Positions 1 through 8,258 of a stretch of 57,552 nucleotides of DNA are shown here, in pieces. Every line of letters starts with the position of its first letter. Within the stretch, counting starts at the first letter, position 1. Made by a program: the position numbers and the translations under genes. Source of the DNA: Alphaproteobacteria bacterium (GTDB taxonomy: Bacteria; Pseudomonadota; Alphaproteobacteria; TMED109); the NCBI GenBank assembly GCA_022824395.1, contig JAJDZX010000062.1, positions 1 through 57,552 of the forward strand. The letters run 5' to 3'. The notes beneath the pieces were generated by a model. The model had not been told where the DNA came from. It worked only from the letters and a program-made list of their open reading frames with translations, and did no database searches.

Positions 1-242
1 AATTCCCCGAAGATGGCCCGGAATCGCCACTCAGACGGCCGATTCCGCCCTCAGACTACCATCAGCGGGGAATCTTCACCAGGAAATAGCGCTGGAAACA
101 TCAGTAGAATCAGCACTATGCCTGTTTTCTGGCAAGCACTAGTTAATCATTTAAGCCTGCAGTTCCGTTTTTCTTCAATTTGTGATATTGTGCACGATCC
201 AACACAGCATTCTTGAGTTGCGTGCTGCGCTCGGGGGTCACC

Positions 243-1244
243 ATGTCGATTTATTCTTTTGGTTATATTTCGCGACGCCATTTACTTACATTCGTCATTG
301 CATTGATAGCGGGTTTGGCCGCTGCGATAATGCCTCGACTGTCGGCGGAACTAGTAATATATCAGCAATTCGGCGAGAACGTTCGAGTTAGTCTTTTTAG
401 ATCCAATGCGATATGGATGATTCTAGTCTTCTCTTTATTTGTAGGTCTCTGTGCGACGATTTTGATGTCGAGACACGCGGTATTGGACCCTCCGAAGATT
501 TTTCTGACTGCGCTTGGTATTCCGGCTCTTCTAGCCGGCAGCGCGAGCACCATTCAGAGTACTGCGGTCTTAGAGTTGCAACAACATTCACAACACAGTG
601 TGCTTGAAAGGTTACTGGCGATGCCGCCGGCTAGGCCGATTTTAACTGTGCCCCTCAATGAACTTCAACCGCTTTCCATTGATCCAACAAGTGACGCCAG
701 CGATCTTTTGAACGAGTTGAGAACACCCAGTGAAGTAAGCCTAGTGAAACGAGCTAACGCACAAGAAAACCCGAATGTCACTACAACGCCGGGGGAAGAA
801 CAACCGAGCTCGAACACCGAAGACCTTGGTTTAGAGGGACAACGTTTGCCTATGCTCCCAGATGGTAGTATTTCTGGAGGATGGAATGTGCCGTCGAGCC
901 CCGGGATTCTTGAATTCGACAATATCCTTGACGAGCAGCAATATCGAGTGGGCTTAGGCGGTATTTCGTCTACGAAAGACGCAAGTGAAATTCGAGAGTT
1001 ACTTTCCAAGAATCATGATCTGGATTTCGATATTTTCCAATCTACAACAGGCGAGGAATTCTACCTAATTTCTCCGGAACCCGGCCCTCTATGGATGATA
1101 ACATGGAAAGCTCTGTCGCTAGAAGAAATGATTACGGTTCCGTCAAATGCTACTGACATGTCTGTTGTGGATCAGTTTACGAATGAGCAAAACAAAAACG
1201 CACAGCCAATAAACGTGATCATCACTCCAGTTGGAGAAAACTAG
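243..1244 (+). CDS. Unknown inner-membrane protein with SPOR-like tail
   Basis: Not a family I recognise. The protein is 333 residues from the ATG at 243; the frame also opens at a TTG at 213, which I reject because the ATG has a short G-rich stretch before it. Three hydrophobic segments lie in the first 110 residues (around residues 10-30, 55-75 and 90-110). A low-complexity polar linker follows, then a C-terminal stretch beginning near the residues QYRVGLGGISS that resembles the beta-alpha-beta start of a SPOR peptidoglycan-binding domain (inference, weak). The layout suggests a membrane protein with a long periplasmic tail. Base composition is clearly AT-richer than the rest of the window, which suggests transfer. 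No partner gene is adjacent. Confidence 0.6.
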   Translation: MSIYSFGYISRRHLLTFVIALIAGLAAAIMPRLSAELVIYQQFGENVRVSLFRSNAIWMILVFSLFVGLCATILMSRHAVLDPPKIFLTALGIPALLAGSASTIQSTAVLELQQHSQHSVLERLLAMPPARPILTVPLNELQPLSIDPTSDASDLLNELRTPSEVSLVKRANAQENPNVTTTPGEEQPSSNTEDLGLEGQRLPMLPDGSISGGWNVPSSPGILEFDNILDEQQYRVGLGGISSTKDASEIRELLSKNHDLDFDIFQSTTGEEFYLISPEPGPLWMITWKALSLEEMITVPSNATDMSVVDQFTNEQNKNAQPINVIITPVGEN

Positions 1245-1808
1245 TGCGATTGTTTCCAACGTTAAATCGAGGGGCCGTATGCTAGATTGTGTTGTGATCG
1301 CGAGTAAGATTATGTGGTGATGGCCAATAATGCCTTAAGGGCCATTGTTATGGCTTGTGCTCAGTAAACTTGGGATGGTGGCTCCAATTATTTGTTGGAG
1401 ATGTCGTCAACCACGCATACTTGGATATACTTAATGCGAGTTTTGCTGTTGCACTTGCATCCTTATCAAACACGCACGTCTAGATTGCATCGAGAAGTAA
1501 AGAAACAGCATGCGACAAACCAATGAAATAGCCCAAAAAGTCTGCCAACTAAAAGAACTCCTCGACGTGGACGTGTCGTTTGCTGTGTGATTCGATAGAC
1601 GGGCGGGCATGAGGGAGTAGCAATGGCGGTGCAGCCCGGGTTGTTTGACGTGGAGGAGTGCCCGTAGATCCGATGAGGCCTCGTCTGGGGGCGGCGCTAC
1701 GGTCTCGTCCTTTCACTCCTGACGAGGAGACCTCGCGATGTCTCCACACACAAGTCACGAACCCCTAGTGCGGTGCCGACCGGTGCAGGGGCAACCACGC
1801 TGTAGGTT
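1245..1808. other. Non-coding stretch, no gene seen
   Basis: No convincing reading frame. The first 300 bases are AT-rich like the preceding gene. From about 1550 the sequence becomes GC-rich and leads into the IS110 fragment, so the right part may be the non-coding end of that element. Confidence 0.4.
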
Positions 1809-1997
1809 GTGATCGAGATCAGCCGGAAGAGTTGGGCGGCCGGGCTCAAGAACTCATCGGGGGAGAAGATCGGGCTGCGCACGCTGGGCGCGACGGATGT
1901 CGTGGGCCTCAAGGGCCTGCTCGAGTACCACCGCTCCCGTGCTGAGCAGGCGCTGGGTCGGGGGGTAGAGGTGCGGGTGTGCCGCGAGGCCGGCTAC
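1809..1997 (+). pseudogene. IS110-family transposase, N-terminal fragment
   Basis: A GTG-started frame gives an IS110-type N-terminus. It begins IEISRKSW, followed by a segment like the family's EALGREV...CYEAGY region, here RVCREAGY at the end. Homology stops right after that tyrosine, where another element's end begins at 1999. About 60 of the usual 300-400 residues remain, so this is a dead remnant. It is cut by the IS21-like end that follows. Confidence 0.6.
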
Positions 1998-1998
1998 T

Positions 1999-2220
1999 GT
2001 CAGTACCGGATGAAAACTTCCCACTAGCGCCGAAATAAAATCCCCAGTTTGCAGGCTGGCACACGGGCCCGGGGGCATGTCCGCGGGCCCGTGGCGGCCG
2101 ACACTCGCCACCTGCACCGAGCTCTAAGAGGCGCGCGCCAGGTGGCCACACTGAGGATGATCGTGGAGATTCATGATTTGCTGCGACAGGGCCTGTCGAT
2201 CAGCGCCATCGCGCGCGGCG
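1999..2220 (+). mobile_element. IS21-type left end with start of istA, truncated
   Basis: Starting TGTCAGTACCGG at 1999, the sequence matches the kind of terminal repeat seen in IS21-family elements. About 150 bases later a frame reads RMIVEIHDLLRQGLSISAIAR, cut to its recognisable HTH core, as at the start of an IstA transposase. Homology is lost near 2220. The insertion point lies inside the IS110 gene, giving a nested, doubly broken arrangement. Family assignment is from memory of IS21 ends and IstA N-termini. Confidence 0.5.
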
Positions 2221-2269
2221 CACTGCCCACCACAAGCCCTTCCAGCCTTGCTCGGCCTGGGTCGTGCTC

Positions 2270-2620
2270 CGCGTAGCGACTCTGAGGAGCGTGCTGTCGG
2301 CCACGACGCCGCCTTGGCTATCGCTCCGGCGTCAGCCATATTGTTCTTCTGACGCTTGACGTAAGGCTTCATATACTGCACCGGATATGCTGCACCGCGG
2401 TCAACCTCACCGTGTGCCGCAGTCCTCCTTCCACCGATCCCAGCCATGCGCCCTCGAGCAAGCCTCTATGACCATCATGTGAGGCGAATGGTCCGTGGGC
2501 AAGGTCACAAATCGATCCTGCATAAGCTGCGTGCTGCAAGCGACAGACTCGTCCGCCCGGCCGCCGTGCGGCGGGGATATACGCTTGGTTAGATCCGTCA
2601 AACCCACAGGAAGCTGCAAT
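2270..2620 (-). pseudogene. IS110-family transposase fragment, frameshifted
   Basis: On the minus strand one frame (about 2619-2407) carries the motif HMMVIEACSRAHGWDRW. Another frame (about 2387-2270) carries QYMKPYVKRQKNNMADA. In intact IS110 transposases these two motifs are adjacent (IGMEACxxAHxWAR, then QYVKPYVKxxKNDxADA). They therefore belong to one gene broken by a frameshift near 2400, and nothing is left of the C-terminal half. Orientation is opposite to the fragment at 1809, so this is a second IS110 insertion or an inverted piece. Confidence 0.65.
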
Positions 2621-2634
2621 CTGACAATCGAACA

Positions 2635-3579
2635 TCAGTTGTAGGCGTACCATTGCGACGGATCGAGCACCTGCTCCGGCGTGAGTGCATTACCAATCAC
2701 GGCGACCATTTGGCTGTCAATCCGGTGGCCTTGAGGTCCACGATTGCGCCCTGGTTCATAGATTCTTCCATGGCGCCCCATCCACTCTTCCCAAATCCGG
2801 TCAACATTGCAGTGATTCAGGAAAAAGGCTGGATCGTTTGGAGAACTCCCCGGTCCCATATCGCCGCCGATCCAAACATGCACTCGATTGTGCAATTGCG
2901 GCCCCTGAATCCATCCTTCAAGCTCGTTTCGGTGACCAATGGCGTTCTCGTTCCACGGCTGCCGATCATAGATTGTCTGATCAAGTGCCGCCGCCACACG
3001 CGCCTCGCTCGGTAACGTGGGCGCAAGAGAACTTCGGCCGGAGTCACGAATGACCGGCCGAGGCTCCACCGACAACAGAACACCGGTTTGCGGATTCTGC
3101 ACAAGTCGCACCTGGATTTGCCCAATCTTCCCAGATCTGACTGCACCACGTGCCTCTCCGAGATAGGCAGAGCTCCACAAATCCGTGCGCCACTGATTCT
3201 GGCGAGGCAACTCCCCATCGGCGGCCCAGTCCCAATAGGGAAGACCGAAATTGGCATCCTCCAACACTTCCTGGCACATCTCTTCAAGGCGGATCAAATA
3301 CATTCTGTGCCATGGCAGGAAAATCGGTCCGCTATGGGCCGCGTTGCCGACCGCAAGAGGCATTGACATGGCAAGGACGTGCCAGAAGATAAACAGGTCA
3401 TATGATGACAGTTCCTGCTCTCGGCCGCTCATCTGCAGGGGAAGATTGTTCGTCTGAAGGAACTGCGCCAAATCGCTAGCCATCACACCGGAGTTTGGCT
3501 CGTCGAGAGCGATCATGGCATCCAAGAATTTGTCCCGTACTTGCAAACTTGCCAGAATGTTTTCTCGGATTGCGGCCAT
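2635..3579 (-). CDS. Tyrosinase (type-3 copper monooxygenase)
   Basis: A 314-residue protein with the tyrosinase central domain. Such enzymes oxidise phenols and catechols to quinones at a binuclear copper site. All six expected copper ligands can be placed: CuA His67, His82 and His91 (the last in LPWHRMYL) and CuB His230, His234 (HNRVH) and His256 (FFLNHCNVDRIW). Length fits compact bacterial tyrosinases. No signal peptide is seen, so export, if any, would depend on the caddie partner. The start codon overlaps the stop of the upstream caddie gene as TAATG and has a strong GGAGGAGG site six bases ahead, so the pair is translationally coupled. No peptide-cluster gene is directly adjacent. Confidence 0.9.
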   Translation of the reverse strand: MAAIRENILASLQVRDKFLDAMIALDEPNSGVMASDLAQFLQTNNLPLQMSGREQELSSYDLFIFWHVLAMSMPLAVGNAAHSGPIFLPWHRMYLIRLEEMCQEVLEDANFGLPYWDWAADGELPRQNQWRTDLWSSAYLGEARGAVRSGKIGQIQVRLVQNPQTGVLLSVEPRPVIRDSGRSSLAPTLPSEARVAAALDQTIYDRQPWNENAIGHRNELEGWIQGPQLHNRVHVWIGGDMGPGSSPNDPAFFLNHCNVDRIWEEWMGRHGRIYEPGRNRGPQGHRIDSQMVAVIGNALTPEQVLDPSQWYAYN

Positions 3580-3995
3580 TATTGATCCTCCTCCTTATCG
3601 CCATCTCGGGACCCTCGTTGATCTGCTTCATGGTGATCAACGCCCGTGCTATCACCGATTTCATCGACCTCGTTTGAAGCGAGGCTCGCCGCATCGATGA
3701 TCGACTTGGCTAGATCAATCGCCGAGGGAAAGGAGTAGTTCGGCAGCCCGTGGCAATGAACGTTACCGTTATCCAACACCATTGTGTGCAGCGCCAACGG
3801 CTCGTCGTCAATTTCGATGCGATAGGTGGTTTTGATCTTGATCCTGTGGCCTCGGTGCAGAGCCGTTCGTGTCGAAGTGAAACTCTTCTGGTGCTGGCGG
3901 TGTCCGGACTCTGGCTTGTAGCCATCTGGCAGCCGAAAATTCCCTGGGTTCAAGATGACAGCAGTGTGCGCGTCGCCACCCTCTGATTCTCTCAT
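3579..3995 (-). CDS. Tyrosinase caddie protein (MelC1-like copper chaperone)
   Basis: 138 residues, directly upstream of and overlapping the tyrosinase gene. The middle (about residues 55-105) reads as a short beta-rich segment followed by a helix: TTYRIEIDDEPLALHTMVL, then NYSFPSAIDLAKSIIDA. This matches the pattern of MelC1-type caddie proteins, which bind the tyrosinase, deliver copper and aid secretion (family knowledge). His and Cys residues are present near HCHG. The C-terminus is an acidic and basic tail without known function. A GGAAGGA site precedes the ATG. No signal peptide is obvious, unlike Streptomyces MelC1. Assignment rests on context plus this weak similarity. Confidence 0.65.
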   Translation of the reverse strand: MRESEGGDAHTAVILNPGNFRLPDGYKPESGHRQHQKSFTSTRTALHRGHRIKIKTTYRIEIDDEPLALHTMVLDNGNVHCHGLPNYSFPSAIDLAKSIIDAASLASNEVDEIGDSTGVDHHEADQRGSRDGDKEEDQ

Positions 3996-4990
3996 CTGGG
4001 TTCCTTCCTCGTTTCGCAGCCAACCCTGCCTGCGTGTACTAGCTGAGTGTTTATCTTACCATCAGCTCTAACCCGTGGCCGACCAGCCGGGGGCGTTGCC
4101 GCGCCCCGCGTACTCGGCAGGGCCATCGAGAGCCAACGGCGCCCCAGTCGGGTGATTCAACCCCCATTCCTTTTGATTACATCGCCATCTACTGGGCTAT
4201 CCGGGTTTTCGGCACCTGTGTCTTCTACGGAAGGAACCCGAAGCCCCATATTCTGGAGAAGGACAAGATGCCCGATTGCTGCGGGCATGAGCCTGCGGAA
4301 GTCCCGTCGAATTGAATTGGCTCCATCTACGGCCCTTCATGGGCCGGTTGCCGTCGGCGAAGCTCTATGGAAGATCGTCAGGGTCTGAGCTGCGCCTCCA
4401 GCGATTCGCACGAACTTCTGGCCAAAGTCCCGTCCCGATACGGGGTCGGTATCTCCGTTCCCCGGGCTCGGTCCCGGCCTTCGACCCCACGGCATGCCCT
4501 TTTTCGGACGGGCCTGTATCCGTTGGCCAGCGCTTTCGACTAACTTGGACAATTCTGCCTTGGGCTGTGTCTCCAGCTGCGCTCTCCCCGAACTGCCGCA
4601 AGTCGGGTTTCGCCGGTACGTCTCCAACCTTCCGAGACCTCGCAGTTCGGCGCAAATTCTTTCGCAGGGGCATCGAAGACAAGACGACCCATCCGGCCAC
4701 ACCCATGATCGGACAGGTCAATACCGAAGCAGGTTTCCCCGGTTGCGGGTATTGGTCACGAACCGGTTCGGGCAGTTCGAAGGCGGTATCCGCGACTGAT
4801 GGTTGCTGTTGAGTTTGGTGTTCGGTTCGCCGCCGCCGATGAGGGCGACGTGGGAAATCGAGTCTCGACCGATCTGGAACAAACCGGGAATGCCTTTACG
4901 AAGCCACGTGCGATGCAACAGCGGCAGCGGGAAACCACGCCGCAGACTCAAGCCTTCCACCTTGCCTTCAAGCGCGTTCAAGACCACGCA
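3996..4990. other. Non-coding stretch, about 1 kb, nothing recognised
   Basis: Several overlapping open frames exist on both strands, but none has a good start site, a recognisable motif or consistent codon bias. The stretch is most likely decayed sequence between the tyrosinase pair and the DUF4189 gene. Confidence 0.4.
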
Positions 4991-6262
4991 TTAACGGTCC
5001 TTGTAGTCTTTCAGCTCGCCGTTGACATAGGTTTCCTCCGACCCGCTCCCGTCGTAGCAGCGACTCACCCACTTCCCGCTCTTTTTTCCATCAACATATT
5101 GGCCTTCGCCGATGCAAATGCCCTCAGGATCCCGATGGTCGTCAATTTGGTTGTAAGTCCAACGGTCCACCCAATGTCCCTGCCTGTTTCCCTGAACCAT
5201 CTCTCCCGTGTCCCTGTTTCCGTCAAATTGGCTGCCATCTAGGTCATGGCGCATCGAATCGAGTGTCCCCCGTCCGTGAGCGGTATCACCGAGACAGGCA
5301 CCGGACCAAGTAAACGTATGCGGTAAATGCACGAACTTGTAATTGCGGGGGTCCCCGTAGTCATCAGATTCGTCGCCCACGAATACAGGAGGAGTCATAT
5401 ACCTGTCGGTCAATAGAAAACACTCTGGTTGGTTGGCAATCTCATGCCAGCACAAACCTTCATCGGTGTACTCCCCTTCGATACATCGTGGTCCCGTCGC
5501 CGGGCCGAAAATCAACACGTTCCCGGACGGATGGTCAGCAGTTTCCTGGGAAGGCTCCTGCTCCTCGTCCGGCGACGCAGCGACCGCCGCAAGCGATGCG
5601 GCCTGTTCGCCCGTCACGTAGCCCGTTGCTTCATGGCCATTGGCTTCCTGCCAGTCCCGGATCGCCGCGCGTGCCTTCGATCCGAAGACGCCGTCGGCGG
5701 GACCGGCATCGAATCCCAGGGCGGTTAGCGCCTGCTGCAACCGGACGCGTTCTGCACGGGTAAGCGATTCGTCTGCCGGTCCCGCGGCCGTCGTTTCGGC
5801 GTCAGGCGCCGGGAGAACGCTTTCGCTGCCCGACCAGGTGCGTGGTTCGCCGCCCGCGGCGGCGCACAGGGAACCCACGATGTCGCATTCGGCGCCGGCA
5901 GCCGCCTTGCACGCCCGCAACGCCCGCGCTTCCGCCTGTTCGAGAGTCATCCCTGGCTTTCCCTGTGCATTGCCGTGCTGGTCCATCGCCAGCGCCCCGC
6001 ATCCGTCCTGGAACCAGGCGAGCTGAATGCAGTTCGTCCCGCCACTCGCGGTGCAGGCATTCACCGCTTCTGCGAGCGCCGTCTCCTTGGCCGGGAAATT
6101 CCACGCGAAGCCGTAGGCCACGCCGTTGTCCTGACCGGTTTCGGTGCCGAAGGCAATGACGCCATGGGCCTCTTGCGCGGCAGCGGGGACAGAGATGAAC
6201 AGCGCCGCCGCTGGCAGCGTTGCGGTAAAGAATCCTGCAGGCGCTCGGTGGCGGTCGAACAT
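4991..6262 (-). CDS. Secreted DUF4189 / peptidoglycan-binding / MORN-like protein
   Basis: From the ATG at 6262 (GGGGGTG seven bases ahead; an upstream in-frame ATG at 6283 lacks a site) the protein has 423 residues and a signal peptide ending VPAAAQEAHG. Three modules follow. Residues about 30-140 form a DUF4189-like domain with paired cysteines. Residues about 170-230 form a PG_binding_1 fold (LQQALTALGFDAGPADGVFG). The C-terminal part has Cys residues and MORN-like lines such as GRGTLDSM, NRQGHWVD and KKSGKWVS. The likely location is the periplasm or cell envelope. DUF4189 has no firm function. It is divergent from the b561 gene at 6503 and shares the intergenic region with it. Confidence 0.75.
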   Translation of the reverse strand: MFDRHRAPAGFFTATLPAAALFISVPAAAQEAHGVIAFGTETGQDNGVAYGFAWNFPAKETALAEAVNACTASGGTNCIQLAWFQDGCGALAMDQHGNAQGKPGMTLEQAEARALRACKAAAGAECDIVGSLCAAAGGEPRTWSGSESVLPAPDAETTAAGPADESLTRAERVRLQQALTALGFDAGPADGVFGSKARAAIRDWQEANGHEATGYVTGEQAASLAAVAASPDEEQEPSQETADHPSGNVLIFGPATGPRCIEGEYTDEGLCWHEIANQPECFLLTDRYMTPPVFVGDESDDYGDPRNYKFVHLPHTFTWSGACLGDTAHGRGTLDSMRHDLDGSQFDGNRDTGEMVQGNRQGHWVDRWTYNQIDDHRDPEGICIGEGQYVDGKKSGKWVSRCYDGSGSEETYVNGELKDYKDR

Positions 6263-6283
6263 ACGAATGCACCCCCACTGCAT

Positions 6284-6294
6284 TATGATTGCAT
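6284..6294. promoter_or_regulatory. Repeated 11-mer upstream of cytochrome b561 genes (copy 1)
   Basis: TATGATTGCAT lies between the divergent DUF4189 and b561 genes. The same 11 bases occur exactly at 37392-37402, again in a divergent intergenic region ahead of the second b561 gene. A related sequence, TATGATTACAA, is at 41262 ahead of the sensor kinase. It could be an operator or promoter element; the function is unproven. Confidence 0.3.
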
Positions 6295-6502
6295 GTGATC
6301 CATGAGACTACTCGTATGACTGTCGTAAGGCATCCCATCGGATGGTAAGAAATGCAGCGACCGCAGTTCGGCCGGGAGGGCATCCTGCGGTGACGTCGCA
6401 TCGCACGGGGACCATGGAGGAGGGCCGTCCTGGCAAAGCCCGGCGCGCAGTGCAGCCGATGACCCCGGCTGCTTGATTCAGATTCGGCTGGAGGACACGG
6501 CG

Positions 6503-7045
6503 ATGACTGATGCCAGGTACCACGTGGCCGCACGCCTGCTTCACTGGGTCATGGCGCTGGGCTTCGTCTTCATGTGGGGCTGCGGCTATGCGATGACGAC
6601 GCTGGTCGAGGAGGACTCGCCGCTGGAGGAACTGCTGTTCGACCTGCACATCTCCGTCGGGGTGACGCTGCTCGCCCTCCTCGCGGCACGCATCGGCGTC
6701 CGCATGGCCCACCGGCCGCCGCCGCTGCCCGACTCGATCCGGGGGCTGGAGCGCACCGCCGCGCACCTCGGCCACGCCGCCCTCTACGCGCTGCCTGCCG
6801 TGGTGATTGCGGTCGGCTGGGCGGAGACCAACTTCAGCGGCTACGCCGTTCAGTGGTTCGGCGTCGAGATGCCCACGGTCTTCCCGGAGACTGGGGAGGA
6901 CCTCCAGGACCTGTCCGCGGAGGTTCACATGTGGCTCGCCTACACGATGCTGGCGGTCGCCGCAGGCCATGTCGCGGCCGCCTACAAGCATCGCTGGATC
7001 GATGGCCACGACGTCATCCGCCGCATGACCTTCGGCGGCAGATGA
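6503..7045 (+). CDS. Cytochrome b561 family membrane protein
   Basis: 180 residues from the ATG at 6503, chosen because GGAGG lies eight bases upstream. Four transmembrane helices are visible. Histidines at the expected heme-ligand places include RLLHWVMA, LHISVGV, HLGHAAL and the C-terminal KHRWIDG. The family transfers electrons from the quinone pool or to periplasmic acceptors in the inner membrane (family knowledge). The C-terminus HDVIRRM is usual for the family. It is clearly paralogous to the gene at 37559 (shared GFVFMWGCGY and PLEELLFDLHI), and a decayed third copy lies at 7590. Those three copies are probably duplications. Confidence 0.85.
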   Translation: MTDARYHVAARLLHWVMALGFVFMWGCGYAMTTLVEEDSPLEELLFDLHISVGVTLLALLAARIGVRMAHRPPPLPDSIRGLERTAAHLGHAALYALPAVVIAVGWAETNFSGYAVQWFGVEMPTVFPETGEDLQDLSAEVHMWLAYTMLAVAAGHVAAAYKHRWIDGHDVIRRMTFGGR

Positions 7046-7153
7046 GGGGGGTTGCTGACCCGAGTGGGGGACACCGCGCCTGATGCGCCCCTGGGAGCGC
7101 TCCCCGGCCAACCCAGAGAACCCGCGATGGCAGCGGGACCGGAGAACAGATTT

Positions 7154-7411
7154 ATGACGCCAAGAGTCAGGTGGACCGGTTTCACGTTCCCGCTCGAGGA
7201 GCGGTTTCTGACGTCGAAGGAGGCCGGCGACGTGCTGGGAATGTCCCCGCGAACGCTGGACCGATATCGGAGCAAGAAGGGCGGCCCCGCCTACTACAAG
7301 TTCGGGAGCAAGGTTCGGTACAAGACGGAAGACCTGCACGCCTGGGCAGCTGAGCGCCGGGTTGGCGAACCCACGAAGCGGGAAGTTCAAGCCGATTCGG
7401 TGAAAGATTGA
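7154..7411 (+). CDS. Small excisionase/MerR-type HTH protein
   Basis: 85 residues from the ATG at 7154, which has GGAGA eight bases upstream; the open frame starts earlier at 7052 but has no site there. The core FLTSKEAGDVLGMSPRTLDR, then YYKFGSKVRY, is the helix-turn-helix plus wing of AlpA/excisionase-type proteins. These bind DNA and often serve mobile elements or plasmids. It sits between an intact b561 gene and a decayed copy of it, so it may have arrived with, or driven, the duplication. Target unknown. Confidence 0.75.
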   Translation: MTPRVRWTGFTFPLEERFLTSKEAGDVLGMSPRTLDRYRSKKGGPAYYKFGSKVRYKTEDLHAWAAERRVGEPTKREVQADSVKD

Positions 7412-7589
7412 GCGGACGCACGGTGCGTCGGTGCCTGCCGGGCCGCGCGTCCGGGCGGAAAGGTCCCCTCCTTGAGTGCTGACATGCGAACAGTCGGTTA
7501 GCCACCGTCTCGGTCAGGCGGGGCGGAAGCCCGCGCCCATCGGGGTCGCGGCCCCCCAACTGACTCCGCGTTCCGGCTTTCGCTTGCCG

Positions 7590-7804
7590 GCTGGACGGCC
7601 TTCTCTGCCGTGCAGTGATCCGGCGTCGAACTGCCGCGCGCCTTCCCCCAGCCAAGGGAGGGGCTCCGGGATCTCGGCGTGGCCGTGCACAGGTGGCTCG
7701 CCTACGGGATGCCGGCGGTCGACGCGGGCCCTGCCGCGGCGGCCTTCGAGCATCGCCGGTTCGACGGACATCACGTCGTCCGCCGCATGATCCTTGGCGG
7801 CAGA
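7590..7804 (+). pseudogene. Decayed cytochrome b561 duplicate (C-terminal third)
   Basis: Translating in the frame of VHRWLAYGM gives GVELPRAFPQ, VAVHRWLAY and HHVVRRMILGGR. These line up with GVEMPTVFPE, AEVHMWLAY and HDVIRRMTFGGR of the gene at 6503. A TGA at 7616-7618 replaces the Trp of the QWFGVE motif. Upstream helices and heme histidines are gone. It is a dead partial duplicate of the neighbouring gene. Confidence 0.75.
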
Positions 7805-7905
7805 CAGGGGATTCGTCTTCCCGCAGCCGGGGGCGCGGAGTGCCCGCGCGGTGCCTGGCTGGAGACCGTTGCCGGCCCGCCCATGACGAACGGGAGAACG
7901 AAACC

Positions 7906-8097
7906 ATGATTGGCACGAATGCGGATTCCAGGGAGACGGCGGCCCGCGGCGCCCTGAGCCGGCGCGGGTTCCTCGGCCGCGCAGCGAGCCTCGGCGTCGC
8001 CGCGACGACGGCAGCGGGACCCTTCGGCGTCGACGGTGCCCGCCGCCGCACCATGCAAACGAATGCCGCAGTCTTCGATCCGGCCGAGAACGACTGA
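7906..8097 (+). CDS. Short protein with twin-arginine (Tat) signal, probably truncated
   Basis: 63 residues from the ATG at 7906 with GGGAG nine bases upstream. Residues 18-41 form a textbook Tat signal: SRRGFLG followed by a hydrophobic stretch and a small-residue end. Only about 20 residues follow before the stop, with no domain. Either it is the remnant of a larger Tat-exported enzyme that used the neighbouring cytochrome b561 as electron donor, or a genuine small exported peptide. The decayed b561 just upstream favours a remnant. Confidence 0.5.
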   Translation: MIGTNADSRETAARGALSRRGFLGRAASLGVAATTAAGPFGVDGARRRTMQTNAAVFDPAEND

Positions 8098-8222
8098 TCG
8101 TCGTGGCGTTCGCGGCCGTCGACCATTGACGAGTCTGGCCCGCCGCCGTCTGGCTGGCATCCCGGTTGTGCACCGCCGTCACCTCCACGTCGAGCGGGTC
8201 CAGCCTGACCCTCCGGCGGTCC

Positions 8223-8254
8223 CGGTCGGGCGTTGACGGGGCTGCGCCCGACCG
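8223..8254 (-). terminator. Inverted repeat downstream of the minus-strand operon
   Basis: A perfect 10-base stem, CGGTCGGGCG (8223-8232) with its complement at 8245-8254 and a 12-base loop, starts five bases beyond the stop of the halogenase fusion gene. There is no T-run, so factor-independent termination is uncertain. Alternatively it protects the mRNA end. Confidence 0.4.
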
Positions 8255-8258
8255 GCGT

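Noticed and set aside
3996..4990. Possible group II intron or further transposase
   Set aside because: No domain V-like hairpin, reverse transcriptase motif or DDE motif could be found on either strand.
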